From the NCBI GenBank assembly GCA_030141605.1, contig JAQGDQ010000436.1:62001-126000 (forward strand): 64,000 nt of DNA. Reading direction: 5' to 3'. Within the stretch, counting starts at the first letter, position 1. Each line of letters opens with the position of its first letter. The position numbers were made by a program, and so were the translations under genes. Source of the DNA: Tubiluchus corallicola. Taxonomy: Eukaryota > Priapulida > Priapulimorpha > Priapulimorphida > Tubiluchidae. The notes under the pieces are model-generated. The model searched no databases and had not been told where the DNA came from. It saw only the letters and a program-made list of their open reading frames with translations. Shown here in pieces: positions 1 through 14,400 of the stretch.

Positions 1-1554
1 TTCAGAGACCATCTTAGCTAAAATTAACTCGAAATGTTTATTGTTGATCTGCATGGAATATTCACATAATTTTATTAACATTCGCATTTTGTACTCAATA
101 CCTAATAACTGCCAATAATGATGAGGTGAACTGAATAGCCAGGTGATCACGGTGAGCACTCGACAACTGAAAAGGCAACACCAGAGCTGATCAATAAATG
201 GATGGGTGACAATTGGTTCATTGCTTGCTCTACATTTCACTCACTATACTATTGATTCTGACCATGTACTAGAGGATGTATACCCATTCAAAAGTGGCTA
301 AGAGATCTTCCCTGGTTCAGTGTTATCGACTTAACCTTAATAAAGAGGACGATTTTCTTCCTACAACAACTATCTACATCAAGCATGGCCAGCCAATGAA
401 TACTGGATTTCAGCATGCCAGAGTGGACTGTATAAAAAACATGTAAATATGTTGTAATACTCCTGCTGTGTCTGCTGGATGTTAAAAATTAGGATTTTTT
501 TCTGTGTCAAATCGGTACAGAAATTTAAAAGTGTTTCACACAAATAGTCCAAAAATACAATTTTGCTAATCAGCATAGGAAATGGTGCAAAATAAATAGA
601 ACTAGAGTCATCGGATTAACAACCATTTATTCTTGCGTATAATTAGTTTCAGTTAGCAGCATTAACATATTAACAGCGATAAGAAATGACAATGCAAAAT
701 TATATTAATAACAAACATTAAAATAATTATTACGAGCTTATCACAGAATAATTATTATTTAATTTTACTGTCAAATGATAGGAATTCAACACGTAACAAT
801 GTTAAATTGCATATTTGGGCTATGAAAAGTGCTATTACGAACTGTTGACTCTCTTACAATAATGATCCTTAATGTGTTATCACAATATGAACAAGTTGCA
901 ATTCCCTCAGTATCATGACCCCTGCACAAGAAGTAAACACTTTAATGGCAAGCATAATTACAATAGTAATGTTAAATGGAAAATGAAACAATATTGATGA
1001 TTTCATAAACTTTTCTTACAGATTTTTCTAATGAAGGTACATGTGATATAAACTTGTAATTGGTAGCTGATCCCTAACCAAAGTTCAAGTTTTCAGCAAG
1101 TACAAGTTAATTCAAAAGACAATCTTAGCAATTCTCTAAATAAACATGCCAATAGCATTTATGACTCTTTTTAATATCTACTTACAAAAATTAACCAATG
1201 CAAGAAATATTTTCATTAAAAGTTTGTCATAAGCTTCTACAGGCCATAATTGAAATATGTCATGAAATGATGCATAGTATAATAAAAACTCCAAATAGCA
1301 GTTAAGACTAATCAGTGCTAAGTCAGTACAAAGTGTAAGCAAAGAGTGATATGACATTTACTGCATGCAAAACTGCAATGCCAACAACACATGAGGTGAC
1401 CGACTTCTTTATCCAGAAATTGGGTGTCACATGAGAGTTAAGAAAAAATTGACGCTCTATATCGGAGATGACAAAAATACCAGAAAAAGCATGTAATTTA
1501 CACTACTTACTTCAATACTTCAGGTTGAGGAGTAATATTTTTATGATTTTTGAA
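1..1554. other. AT-rich non-coding stretch, nothing recognised
   Basis: I see no convincing exon on either strand. Open frames are short and of low-complexity composition. It may include distal 3' UTR of the minus-strand CPTP gene that begins at 4682. Confidence 0.5.
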
Positions 1555-1740
<186 letters not shown>

Positions 1741-1874
1741 GTTTGTGATAACTTTCAAGTCTAGAAGGTCTACCATTTCTTAACACCTTTTACAGAACTA
1801 GGTTAAACTATTTTTTAAATTGATGACAAAACTTTGCATAAAAATATAAATAAATTAAACATACAACACCGACA

Positions 1875-4682
1875 TCAAGGTAGATTTAATAAATCACTTT
1901 TGGTGTAAGTTTCTTGCACGACACTATAGACAGGTTGTGCTGCCTTCACCACTCGTTGTAAGACTTCGCTTGCCTCTTTCTGATCGACTTCCTTTCCCGG
2001 CTGCATCTTGTGCAAGATTGTTCCTACTGAAGGCAGAGTATACAAGGCAATATTAACACCACTGCGGACCAGCCATGGATGGTGCACTGACAGCGTAGAA
2101 TAGTAGCTCTTGTGTGCAATCTTTGACAGGTGTTCTTCTAAACTGGCTGACGATAATCGGTCTAACAGATCGCTTATAAATTCAAGGGCTCTATAGAAAA
2201 TTGTGAACAATGACGTCACACAGAATTTAAAACTGGCACAGAAAGTACAGCAGTAGAATACATTCAAAATAAAGTCAAACAAGAAAAAGAAATGACAGTC
2301 TCCTTGTCTTTAAGTCTATTGATAATTTAAATTATTGTGATGAGATTTTTCTCCATAATTGTTGCAATGTGAATTTAAAACATGTAAAATTTTGCTCCTC
2401 ACTTTTTTATGGATAGAAGGACGTACGTTACCTGTGCAAACGAAGTAAAGTTCGACTTCCAGACAGAAGCCTGCCTTTCTGATGGATGTCAGTAATATTG
2501 TTTTCTACTTCATAGTCAATCATGCCTTGAACAGTGGCGTAGTGACTGCCAACGTCCGAACGACGATGAGCTCGCAGAATTCCAATCTTCTCGCTAACAT
2601 CGGCCGCAACAAAATGAAACACCTTTCCCATGTGTTCAAAAAACCTAAAACATTTTATTTCTTTTAAATTTACATTGACAGAAGTGCACTGTGACATAAG
2701 CATCTCTCACGGAATATGTAAGGCTCGTGTAATCTGTGGATTCCATGGAAGCCCAGCTTAATGTTTCACATAACATCATATTTTTCTTGTAATGTATTAT
2801 TGTAATGAGTTCCATGCACGACACTTGAGAAATTCATGCTATGTCCCACTATTGTAATTAATTAGCCTATCTATTATACCTCACCGCAAGTTTATTTATT
2901 ATGTCGAGTTATGCAGAGGACTGGAACGTATCTAGTTATTTCCTAAGATGAGATGCAGAGCTGGAAGACTTGTCTTACTTATGGCTATATACAGCTATAT
3001 TTGGATGTATATGTAATAAAATTGTACATCGTCTCTCAACAAAAGGGCTAGCCCGAGACAGTAAAGTAAATAAAACATGGTGGTCATTGTTTACTAGTCA
3101 GACCAAGCATTGTTTAACTTTTATAACTAACCACACACTGTGACTTCTTTGCTATTCCCATCATATAGTATATATAGCATATCTTACCATAATTAAACAA
3201 AAAAATAAGATATAAATATATTGAGCTGACCTCAAGCCTCAGTAATTCTTCACATTCATGCATCTCTTGTAAGGTGCATGTGAGATGTTAATCTTATAGT
3301 GTTATCACAAACTTTATACAGCTATGTAAAAGTGTCAATTCAATTCAATTCAATTTACTGTGCAAATATGCATGTTGGGAGCCGTTTGGACCACTGCGCC
3401 AAGTAGACCACTTGATGCGCTAAAAGTAGTGTCCTACATGGGCAGCCCAAGTAGGACACTAGCGATTTTTGTCGAGAAACTTGCTCTGGCAAAACTTGTT
3501 TCCAGTTTATATTACCATTGTTTATAAGTATTGTTATGACATAATAAAGCATAAAACAAAATTTCTTTTAGAAATGGATATTCCTTGGCAATTTACAAAT
3601 GCATTTCTTACAATAATTTCATCATTATAATTAACTCCATTAATATATCATAACATTAAACCTAGTATCTAATTCTTTAAAGAGAGAAATTCTGCACACA
3701 GTTATTACAGAAATAATTGCAAATTTAAAAATGAGACAGCTGCTGCTAAGCCTTCACAACACCAAAAAATAATTTTTAACATTTAAGAAAAGCAAGGATA
3801 ATTAGTTTTAATATTATCAGTAGTATTGTAACATGTAGGGCACTGTCCTACATGGCTCGCTAGCCCATGTAGGACATATAGATCGCTAGAACGTTTACTT
3901 ATAAGAAAACAATTATTTGCCCAAGGGGTAGTGAAACGGATCACCTGTTTGTGAAGTGAGACAAAATCAAAAATGATATACCTTAAACAAATGTTGAATT
4001 CGCAAAAAAGTGGGGTTTTTTCACTTCAACAACATTAATATCGAAACCAAATTTAATATTGTCCGTTCTACCAGCTCAGAATGAAATTCTTTTATTTTAT
4101 TAGATGTATAATAAATTATTCAACGTGTATTAACGTTTTTAATTATTATTATTACATAAACAAGCACAACGGACGGTGTCAGTACACTTAACGACTGAAT
4201 TCACGACCTGTCTCTAGTGTCCTACTTGGGCAGCCCAAGTAGACCGCGGTCTACTTGGGCTAGCCCAAGTAGACCAATTGGTCTACTTGGCGCAGTGGTC
4301 CAAACGGCTCCCAACAATGCAATTAACATTACATACATTGGCAAGTACAAAAAGAAAATTATATACAGGTAGAATTACAGATTATTATCATACATATAAA
4401 AAAACTGACGTACTGCTACTTAGTTATACTAGCTATTGAGATGCAGATCAGAGAAGAGATGTCAGAAGAACTGCTGAAGGGTTGGCTGGTTCCAGTGAGC
4501 TGATGTTATTTTGTGCCTTTTTCTTAAATAAATCAGGTAACTAATGAGAAAACTCACTTGTTCAGTTCTTCATATGCTTGCAAATATAAATCCATGTCAA
4601 TGACGTTTCCTGGAATTTTCAAACATTCGACAAAAGAATCGGCTACAATATTAAGATCAAAATCAACGTGATTTGTAGCCAT
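1875..4682 (-). CDS. CPTP: Ceramide-1-phosphate transfer protein (GLTP fold)
   Basis: Three coding exons on the minus strand: 4558-4682, 2432-2644 and 1875-2190, joined in phase to 654 nt (217 aa; human CPTP, from memory, is 214). The family moves ceramide-1-phosphate between cytosolic membrane faces. The lipid-headgroup residues are in place: D57 and K61 (spacing as in human D56/K60), R106 and R110 in GSRTLLRLHR, and the HHPW motif at 149-152. The protein ends in SDLLNLP, close to the human LLDLP terminus. Exon 1 begins ATG GCT ACA and ends AA|GTGAGT. The exon 2 acceptor is TTTTAG|G, its donor AG|GTAACG, and exon 3 opens after CTATAG. Any frame reading upstream of exon 2 is intron. The gene diverges from the C12orf4 orthologue 0.8 kb away. 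Intron 1 carries a TIR transposon. Confidence 0.92.
3373..4316. mobile_element. Non-autonomous TIR DNA transposon, 944 bp, with palindrome clusters
   Basis: The element starts TGTTGGGAGCC and ends GGCTCCCAACA. The terminal inverted repeats are perfect for 38 bp (3373-3410 and 4279-4316). A 5-bp direct repeat ATGCA flanks it at 3368-3372 and 4317-4321, as expected for a target-site duplication. No transposase frame is present inside. Several internal palindromes are built from GCCCAAGTAGGAC-type half sites: 3428-3460, 3844-3876, and a run of them at 4216-4294 joining the right end. I do not assign a superfamily; a 5-bp duplication with TGTTG termini is not diagnostic to me. It lies in CPTP intron 1. 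Confidence 0.85.
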
Positions 4683-5492
4683 TTAATCAGCGAACGGTCG
4701 ACTGCTACTCAGATTAGCTGAACATCCTAGTGAGGATGAGTGATAAACTAGAATCCAACTAGTACACACTACACTCTAAACTTACAACTAAACAGAAACA
4801 AAATGCTAAGCTAATCATTTATTAATAGACATAGAACATTTAATGATTGTGCACATACGACATCACAAATTTTGGAACTGTAAATGTAAATTAATTAAAT
4901 GCAGTGCTTTGTAATTCTAGGTAATTTTTCTCCATTCATGGAAATATTCAATACCGGAAACGTTTGAATAAACACTTCTATTTGAAAAGTTTCCCTTATT
5001 GTCTTTTTTTAACACGTGAACAATATGTGGGGAAAATAAAAAAAAATTTAATTCTATTAATTATAATGTTCTTGCAAGGAAGTAAAAATTATCTACAAGG
5101 TATTAGAATGCCATTCTGACATCCTAATGCCTCTATTAGCCCATGTAATTTCGCTTGCTCCTTTATGATGTGGATATACAGATAAAAATATTTGAATAAC
5201 CGCAGTGAATCGCCTATGAGTAAAAATTGATAGTTAGTGCTGTCACAAGCACGTTGACTACTTTAACATTAATGCTACTGTTTCCTCATTTCATTTTTTT
5301 CCAATTCGTATTAATATACTTATAGCAAGGCACAGCATAGCAGAAATACAAGCCGAATTGTAACAAGATAGTTTGTAATGCCTGCACCATTGTGTTTTAT
5401 TTTTTCCTCGGTTTGATTGCTCTTAATATCGCATGATATTATCTATCCAGTAAAACAATCTCAGAAGCTCAGGAATTAAGTTTCAACCTAAA
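4683..5492. promoter_or_regulatory. Shared divergent promoter interval, CPTP / C12orf4 orthologue
   Basis: The CPTP start codon (4682, minus) and the C12orf4-like start codon (5493, plus) are 0.8 kb apart head to head, so both promoters must lie here unless there are unseen 5' UTR exons. I found no clear TATA or other named box. The role is inferred from gene arrangement only. Confidence 0.45.
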
Positions 5493-8400
5493 ATGGCATC
5501 AGAATTGACATCACAGCATTTTAGTTTTTTCAGACACGTAATGGAAAAAAAGCAGGATAGACAGACAAATTTCTCCTACAAATACAACGATGGAACGGGT
5601 TTCACTGAAGTGGCTACTCTTGTTTCGATTCCAGCTTCTGCTACACATGCACAGGAACTAGCCGGAAGACTGATTTCACAGTATAATATTCCACCATATG
5701 CAGTAAAAGGTATTTTTGATTATTATTATCATCACTTGTTTTCGATCAGCATGATGTACCTGCCAGTGTGATCATAACAATTAAAAAGTGAGTACTCAAC
5801 AAACGGTAGGGAAGTTCATTGCACTTTGTGTCTTACAGTTATTTTTACTCGTAAAAGAACTTTTGTTAGCTAGTAAAAAATCTTTGTACATTCATTTGTG
5901 TAACTGGATGGTCTAAATTATGTGAGTTTGGTGAATGTATTTTATTTTTCAGGTCTAACAGCAACATTATGTGAATTTATTAAAGAGAAATCAGCTCTAT
6001 ATTATGAACAAATTGGAGATATAGCTGTTGATGCCCTTTTTAAACAGCCTCCCGAGGAACTGGCCTCTAAATGGGCTGACAAGTATAAACAGGTAGATAC
6101 ATTTCATTTCTTATGATGAAAATAATTTCCTCAAGACAAACAGCATTTTTCTGTTATTGCTTTCTAGTAATAAGTGGCTGCATAGGCATTTGGTAACAAT
6201 CTAACATTTTGATCTTGCGTTCGGTTTTAATTTCCGAATTTCGGGATCACTGGATCAGGATTGGATTCTCAATAATGATTTATTTTAAAGTGAAAATTAT
6301 CCTTTCTGCAGTTGTGTCACTATTATCTTATCACAACTTTCAAATAGGTTTGATTGGACGTGACGAATACAAAGTTAATGTAGTGATTACAAAAAACTGA
6401 GAATGTCTGATTTTTTGCTACATATGTTATCACTAATGACTATGGTAGATTTATGAATCTTAACCATGTTAGTTTCAATATTACGACATTTACATTAATC
6501 CTAAAACTCTTCAAATTGAGTGCACCAGTCTCAGGACTGGAATTGTCATCTGAATTAACAGTTCAGAGATACAAGGCAGAAAAACTATGTGACTTGAGAC
6601 AGCTACACTCTAGAAACCACGCGAACTTGTTTGTAGAAAAACATTTCTGAAATTCTTTCTTTTGAACTTGTCTGATCAACCTTAATTCGTTCTTACTGTT
6701 TTTTGCTTGTAAGCAACTCCTTAGACATGAACCGCCTCGGTGCCTCCTCTTAATCCAGCAGTAATCTAAATGCATAGAGATTATAAATATATAAATATAA
6801 AGAAAAGTTCATAATAAGCTCATTTACTGTCAGACAGGGATAGTTGTTTATTAGCCACTGTAAAATGAAACTGTGCAATTTGGAACAATTGCAAAATGGT
6901 TAGAGCTGCAACTGTAGCATTCTAACTACTGCAAATTGCATCAATTTTAATCAAGCATAGAATTGTATTCTAAGCAAGCATATTTGCCATTCGTTTTGAC
7001 ACTAGACTACAAAAGTCAAATAGAGGCGCAACACTACAAGTCATTTCTGACCACATTGGTTTTTCTATTTCCTTTACATGCAGATGGCATGGTAAAATCA
7101 GCACGTGCAATTTTTTTACACAGGGAGTGAAATATTTCACTAAGATTTCTCCCTGCTACGCACTGCCCCACAATTTTTTATCTGCTGTGATGTCCTTTCA
7201 GAACGAGATCTGGTTCTCTTCATTTTCATCCATTCAATGGCCCTCCGCTACAGGCAACAACAGTGAATTTGGCAACAGCTCTAATGGTGCCAACTATTCC
7301 TGTATCAAACTTCAAAATGTGTAAATGTTTTTGATTTTAGGAAAGTGTTAACATGACAATTGATAAACCAGCCTAATCAAATTTAATCCTAAAATGTTGT
7401 TAACAGAATCATGCTGCCTATGGAAAACCTCAGCCAATCACGAATGATGAAGTGTTTGCAGAGATTTACCACAACCTGATTCATTCGCCGGCGCTAAACA
7501 CGTTGCTGACGTTGGAGCACACGTATGCCGTTGCCGTAGCAGATCTAATCAGCAAGCGGGATCAAAACCTAAAGAAAGTAGAAGAAATGTAAGCCTGTTG
7601 TGCTGTTTCAAAGTGATCTGAATTTGACATACGGCAAATTTATTTTTGCTCTAAAAAAATTCTGCAAAGATTGATACAAAATCAGCAATAATTGTTTGTT
7701 AAATATTTGAGTAGTTAAAGTAGGCTTGCGGAAACATATATGTGCTTGCGGAGCAAAATCGTCCATAAGTCGGCAGCCAAGCTTTTTTAGTTACTCACAT
7801 ATCCTGTTTCATGAGAATCATTGTGATATCAAGCTCATCACTCTATGTTATCTCTAAGCTGAGATAATCAACGTTGAAATTGAGATGCATGCTGCGCCCT
7901 GAAAAATATAATCTTGAGAAAATCACTGTTAAAGTCAACCATTGTAAGATTTAAGATTAAGAAATCATCTTGAGATTGCTAAGTGCTAAAGTAATTCAGC
8001 AAACTGTTTGATTTCTGTTTATACTCTTGCATTATTTAAATTGTAAGCCACCAGAAATGCAAAACAGTTTAAAGCTTTTGATTTAAAATATGCTGGTGCG
8101 TTTTATAGTCCACATTTGCTGCAAGCCATTTCAGAAACTTACAAGCAAAATGTAATTTGCTACTACATATATGATTACAAACCACTTCGCTTTGGCTGGC
8201 TGTTAGCAGCAGGTGGCTATGTCACGGTCAAGTCTTCTCCTCTGCTAATGCTGTGCTCACTGCACTGATTGTGACCACGGAGTTAAACTCTGCAGAGTTA
8301 AACTACAGTACATTCTACAGCTGTAGCTTGAATTATTTCTCACGGCTTTTATCAGCAGACAGTCAAGCTTGTGCTGAATATCAATGATTCAGATTAGCGC

Positions 8401-11400
8401 GATACTGGTTCACTTTGACGATACACTTATCCTCACAAAAGATATCAAGACGCATCGGTGTATTGTTACAGGCTTAGTATGTAGCTCGAAAACACCTTCG
8501 AGTATAATTACTTTTAATACTTGTGTTTTAGCAGTCTATATATGAACAAGCTAAATTTATCAATTTGGTTCCCTTTAATTGATGAGTGCTACTAAATTTT
8601 GTAATTGTATGAATTGCATTGTCCAAATGAAAATATTATTCAGTTAATCAAAGTTGTGTGTGTGTGAGTGACACTGTGTCACATCCTTTGGTTTCATCAA
8701 TAAAAGTGATGTCATCATTTGTCACTGGATTTGGGTCTATATCTTTATCTTTTATTTGGTCAGTCCAGTTTTACTTGATGCACACGACACAGTTTGCTGT
8801 ACGTTAGTTCAGTTTAGTTGGACGTTTTGCATGTTGCAAGTTTCCTTCCTCTTAAATGAATGACAGATTTGAATTTATTGTAGTCAGGCAATAGAAATGA
8901 ATCATGCAGTACAGAACTTGGGAAAAGGTTTTACAGATTCTGATGTCAATGACATAGCTGCTAAGCACTTTGAGAATATTCAGGTAAGCTCGTAAGCAGA
9001 ACTAGTATATAATTGTTTCTTGTTGTTCTTAATAGGTGGGGCAACACATTTGCATAATAAACTGTAGTGTTATGAGGCGAATATACAATCTTGATTAATT
9101 TATCTGCACCAAAATTTTACCAGAAAATGTTTTGCGAAATTCAGTTTTAAAGAAGTAATATTTGATGTAACTGTAACTATAACCATGTAATACCAAATTT
9201 CATTATTAACTTGGGAAATTATGTTCTTGTTTGATGTATCTTTGAAATTTTTCAGTAACGCTCTTGCAAACAAGAGAAAATCTACTCTTACTGATGGTAC
9301 TTCAAAAAACGTGTAGCTGAACATTGTAATAAACAGTTACTTGGTTTGGGAAAACAAGATTCATCATCAAAATTTACTGATACTGTTGTATTCAGACATT
9401 GTTTGTTGCAGCTTGTTGAGAGCAAGTGGGCGAGTGAGATCTCTGCACTGAAGGAAACGCAAAAACGAGAATATAGAGAATTCGTCATGAACGTTCAAGA
9501 GCATACGCAAAGCACCGAAGGTCCGGCTTTTCTGTATGTATATTAATTTCTACTCGTACAATTCTGTGATGTGCGAACATTACGACGTCTTTGCTCTGAA
9601 GCTAATATATTGAGAGTATTGCCTGCATACTAATTAGGTGACATAAAAGCACATCTTTACTGTTTTTAATGGTGATAGAAGAAGCTGTATGGACCTTGAA
9701 CTGAAGATCTATTGTTCAAATCCAAGTTCAGTCCAAACTTTTCTTTTAACAAGTTATGTTTTAGAAGCTTTGTCATTTTATTCCATTGCAATATATCTCT
9801 TTTGTAGACCATCTATTTTACTTTTTTCTATGTACAGTATTATTTCTGAAAGTGCTACTAGGTTATTCATACTGTGGTGCAAACTAGATAGCAATAATGT
9901 AATGAATTTTTATTGAAATAAAATAATCAAGGTAACCTGGTACTTTCCTAAAGGCCTTATTAAAGTAAATTAGTTTTATTTACTAACTCTTGTTAATCAT
10001 TTACTGTATGCAACTAATTCTCCGTGTTCACTTTTATATCCAAAATAAAAAATAAATTGAAATTGAAGTTTTTACTTAAATTTTTAATAAATATAACAGT
10101 TTGTTTGCACATTCACAATATCGTTTAATGTTTGCGATTAATTTCAGTGTTGTCACTTTGTAAGCACATAATTAATTTACATTGACTTGGTCTCAAAGCT
10201 TTAATAATTGTTTGTTTATAGTTAAAAACAACACAACTTTATTCAAAACTTTTACATTAAAAAATTAAAATCTTGATAAAATGTTTCAACGAGCTGCTGC
10301 TGTCATCATCAGTGGTAAATTTACAAACATGCAACCGGTTTATGTAGGCAGAGCCTTTTATGCACTAATTAAGTAGTTAACAGAACCCAAATAGGTAATG
10401 AATAAACAGATCAGTAAAGAAATTGATACAGTAAATTAAGCACCGATTATGTATTTACAAAAGCCAAATAGGTAATGATTAAACAGACTTGAAGAAAAGA
10501 AACTGATACAGCAAGAAATAGCTAAGTGTTTGGAAATAAAGTTAAAGAAATTGAACTGCTTTGCACATTAAGAGAAGGCTTATTAGGGTACATAGATAAA
10601 CTCTTTTATTAATAAGTCCCAGTTATTTGTAGATCTGGTCACAACGCTGAAACTATTAAAATCAACTTTGTGGCCAGAGGCACAAGTATGGTCATTAATT
10701 TAATGCTGGATTGAGGGGAATGTTTTAATTTTTTGCCAGTTCTAGACGAAATACCCAAAATGTTCACAAATTGTCAGTTCTAGACGAAATACCCAAATGT
10801 TCACAAATTCTTACTTTAAAAGTGCCTGGGTGTTTTGCCCTGCATGCTCTGCTTATCGTGGAGTTTTTATTTTGCAGTCCAAGACTGAGAGCTCTCTCTG
10901 AAATAGGAGACGAACAAGAAAGACTTTCACAGAATGTTATAAGATGGGAAGAGAGTTTTACAATACACTTAGGTACTCAGATTCAACTTTTTCACCTTAG
11001 CACCACACCTCGCCATTTCATAACCTGACAACAGTTTCTATTGATTTTCCCTCATTGATTTACATTCATTACCCCCAAAACTCTATATTAGAGATGCAAT
11101 ATCATTTGATAGATGCTGCAGAAAGAAACTGTAGGCCATTGAAAGACATATGGTCAGTGTGATTTTAAAAACATGTTTTTCCCTAAAATTAAATTCTTTA
11201 CAACATTCTGCACACTTTGGTGTCTACTGAACTCTTCAGGATGTACAGTATGAAAGATAATGGTCTCCATTCTCAAACTTGTTCCATTAACATTTTAGAA
11301 ACAGTAGTAACAGAGGCATGCCGCAAATGTAACTGTAGACTGTGCAGCCAAGTAATGGAAGTAGGATAGAAGATAAATAGAAAAAACTGTAGGAATTTGT

Positions 11401-14400
11401 ACCAAGGCCAATATATGAAAAGATTTTGAAAGTAGAATAGAAAATGCAAAATGTTTTGTAAGTATCAGAAAACGTATTTTTATGAAATGTAAGAGAAGTC
11501 CATTGTTGAAGACCATTGTTCAAGACCATTGTTGAAGACCATTGCTGCAGTTTTGCATTTAATTTTGATCTAAATTGATTTAGTCTCACCGCTCATCATT
11601 CAAAAACACAACCTATTCTGAAACAGCAATTTTGTTAAAAAGTTTATTGCAATTCTTAAATTAGGATTAACCTGTAATTTTTCATGATCACTTTTTTTCA
11701 CGTAGTGTAAGGTCGTTTGCAAAGTGTCTTGTTTCTTTCGTTTTTCTACCTGTCTCTTTCCCTGGCTGTCTGTCTGTCATTCTGTCTGTCTGCTGTTTGA
11801 CTGCTAGATCATAGCATACATTTCTTCTTATTTTCAGGTGCTCAGCTGAAGACTACTCACAATCTACGACTGCTTTGCACTGATATCCTGGATTTGTGCA
11901 GGCACAGAACTAATAAAGTAAAACTTTTTTGATTTATAAATTTCTTTCTACTGTTTTTTGAGGCAGCCAGTAAAATCTTTAACGTTAGCACATGATAAAA
12001 ACTGGAAAAACTTGTCAAAAAAATCAAAATTAATAGATAATAATAAAAAATTCTACTTTTATAAAGATTACTGTTTTCACTGTCTGGTGTAAAACCATGT
12101 GAATGTTTGACGGTAATTAATTGACTGGGTTATGATTGCAACAGTTTCTCAATGACATTGAAAAGATTTAGTAAATATTTTAAATAAGAAATAATATAAT
12201 AAAACATTAAAATCATGATTACATGTATTTAGTTTTGATAATTGTAGAAGACTAGTTTGTCTTTCTTGATGCCAGATGTATATTTTCTATCTTACTTGAT
12301 ATTTTATGAAAGTTTCAAGCCGTTGTAATGGACGTTTACTTGTTTATTTTGAACAGGTGGAAGGGATCATAGTTCCCCAACCTCAACGATTACAGACTGC
12401 CATGTCTTTGTATTCAAATTCTCTATGTGCTTTAGTGTTGCTCGTTGACAATCGACTGAACTTGTACACCGGTATAAAGAGAGGTATGTGTCTAGCATGT
12501 TTTAATTCTTGTAGACTGTAATGGTAATATTAAGTAACAAATTTATTACATGTGGTGAGGGAATTAGAATAGTTGAATGGTCATGGTGTGAGTCTAGCGA
12601 CCTAAGTTAAGCTGCACCGAGCTTGGATTATAAATAGACGGGTGATCTGCAAGAAAATCTAGGTTTCTAGGTAGTTTTACTACCATGTCCCTTGCTGTTT
12701 GGCTCATTGAAGGGAGTTGTATCTGGTCTGAATGTGGCAGTGGTGCATTTGTCTCCACATAGTGTCTGACTTAGTGAATTATCATTGATAATGAACTGTA
12801 TTCTGGCTATCGAAAATTTGTTTTATTGTATACGATTTTTATGTTAATAAAGCTCAGGGGAGAAACCTATGGTACATTAATCTGGCAATCTATTTGTAAC
12901 AGGACTGAATCTGTCAGTAATATTTTTCTGATTACCGTTAAGATTGGGTTATGCGATTATCCATTTCAAAGTGAACCTCGATATGTATTTCTTTAATTGT
13001 TTGTGTCTCACTACTTTGAACGTTTAATCATTTTTATTTAGTCATTCGTACTTGCTATTTCAAAAGTTCACAAACCAATGACAAAAAAACAGATAAGATT
13101 TGATTAAAATGTGGCCACAATAAAATACATTATTATTTCATTCCAGTAACATTTCTATTCACTTATAACTTGAGATCAATAGTATGATTCACACATTACA
13201 AATTTCACAAACATAAGGCGTTATTTTCATAAATGTTTACTTACATACTACCACTTACATGAATGGCATAATTATCACAAGTAGCACAATGCGTTAAGCA
13301 CAATAATCACCTTAAAAGGCATAATATAAATTCAAGTTAGGTGCACCATAATGTTAACTATAATTTAGCACTATAGGCCTACATAGAGGGACTTGCTCTA
13401 TTAGTCTGTGAAAGCTAAGAGAGTCGTCCCGTTGTTCATGTCAAGGGGCCTTTTATAAACTTCCTTCATAAATTAATCTAAATAGTGGGTTTCATGCAAT
13501 GCATACTTGTCTGGTCTGGAACTACCTACAGACCTATTCTAAGAGCAAATCTAAGTTTAACATTCAAGGCTATATTATAAGAGTGTAGCAAGTCCCTCTG
13601 TGCATTATAGGAAAATTCATTAACTAGAAAAGATGCTAGAGAATTTAGGGGCGATTTTATAGATACACAAAATTAAATTTATCTTCGGGAAATATATATG
13701 CGATTTCCCGACACTGGACTTGACTAAGTGGACTCGTCAGGTGAGAGCCGAATCAGAACTTTCGGAATAATAGACTATATAAAAAACAGGTTTTGCCTAG
13801 AATATAACAATTTGCTGCTAAACTACAAATTTCACTTGCTGCCCAATGTTGCACAATTAAGTAATAGGGCCTAAAATACATGAATATTTATTGCTTGTTG
13901 ATGGTATTTACTCTGACAAATTCATCCTGGCTAGGAATTCAGCTCTCATTGAGCCAAATGAAGTTAAGTAATGTGCCTAAAAATACAAATACAATTTTTC
14001 AGTTTTTGATGGTAAAGTATTTTGTTTGGTTTGTCGATTTAGCGATTTATGAAAACCCGCAGAAAATTTTCAGTTTTCCTGTCAGTGGTATGAGTAGAAA
14101 GTAACATGTGAAATTGTTAATCTTTGTTTTGGTTATTTGTTATAGAATTTGCTCGTGTTTGTGAAGTCTCGACAGATTTTCATTTCCCGGATTTAGAATT
14201 GCAGCTTGAGATTATACAAGCTGATGCAATACGAGCAAACGAAGTTCGTGCGCAGAAAAAGATGGAACAAAATGTTGACGGAGGCAGCATAGCTAGCAAC
14301 CACAGTGGAGGGAGCAGCAACAGTGAATCCCAGAAAGAGGAGAGGCATAAAAACTTGCAAGTCGGTGATTTCTACACCACGCGGCATTCTAATCTTTCCG

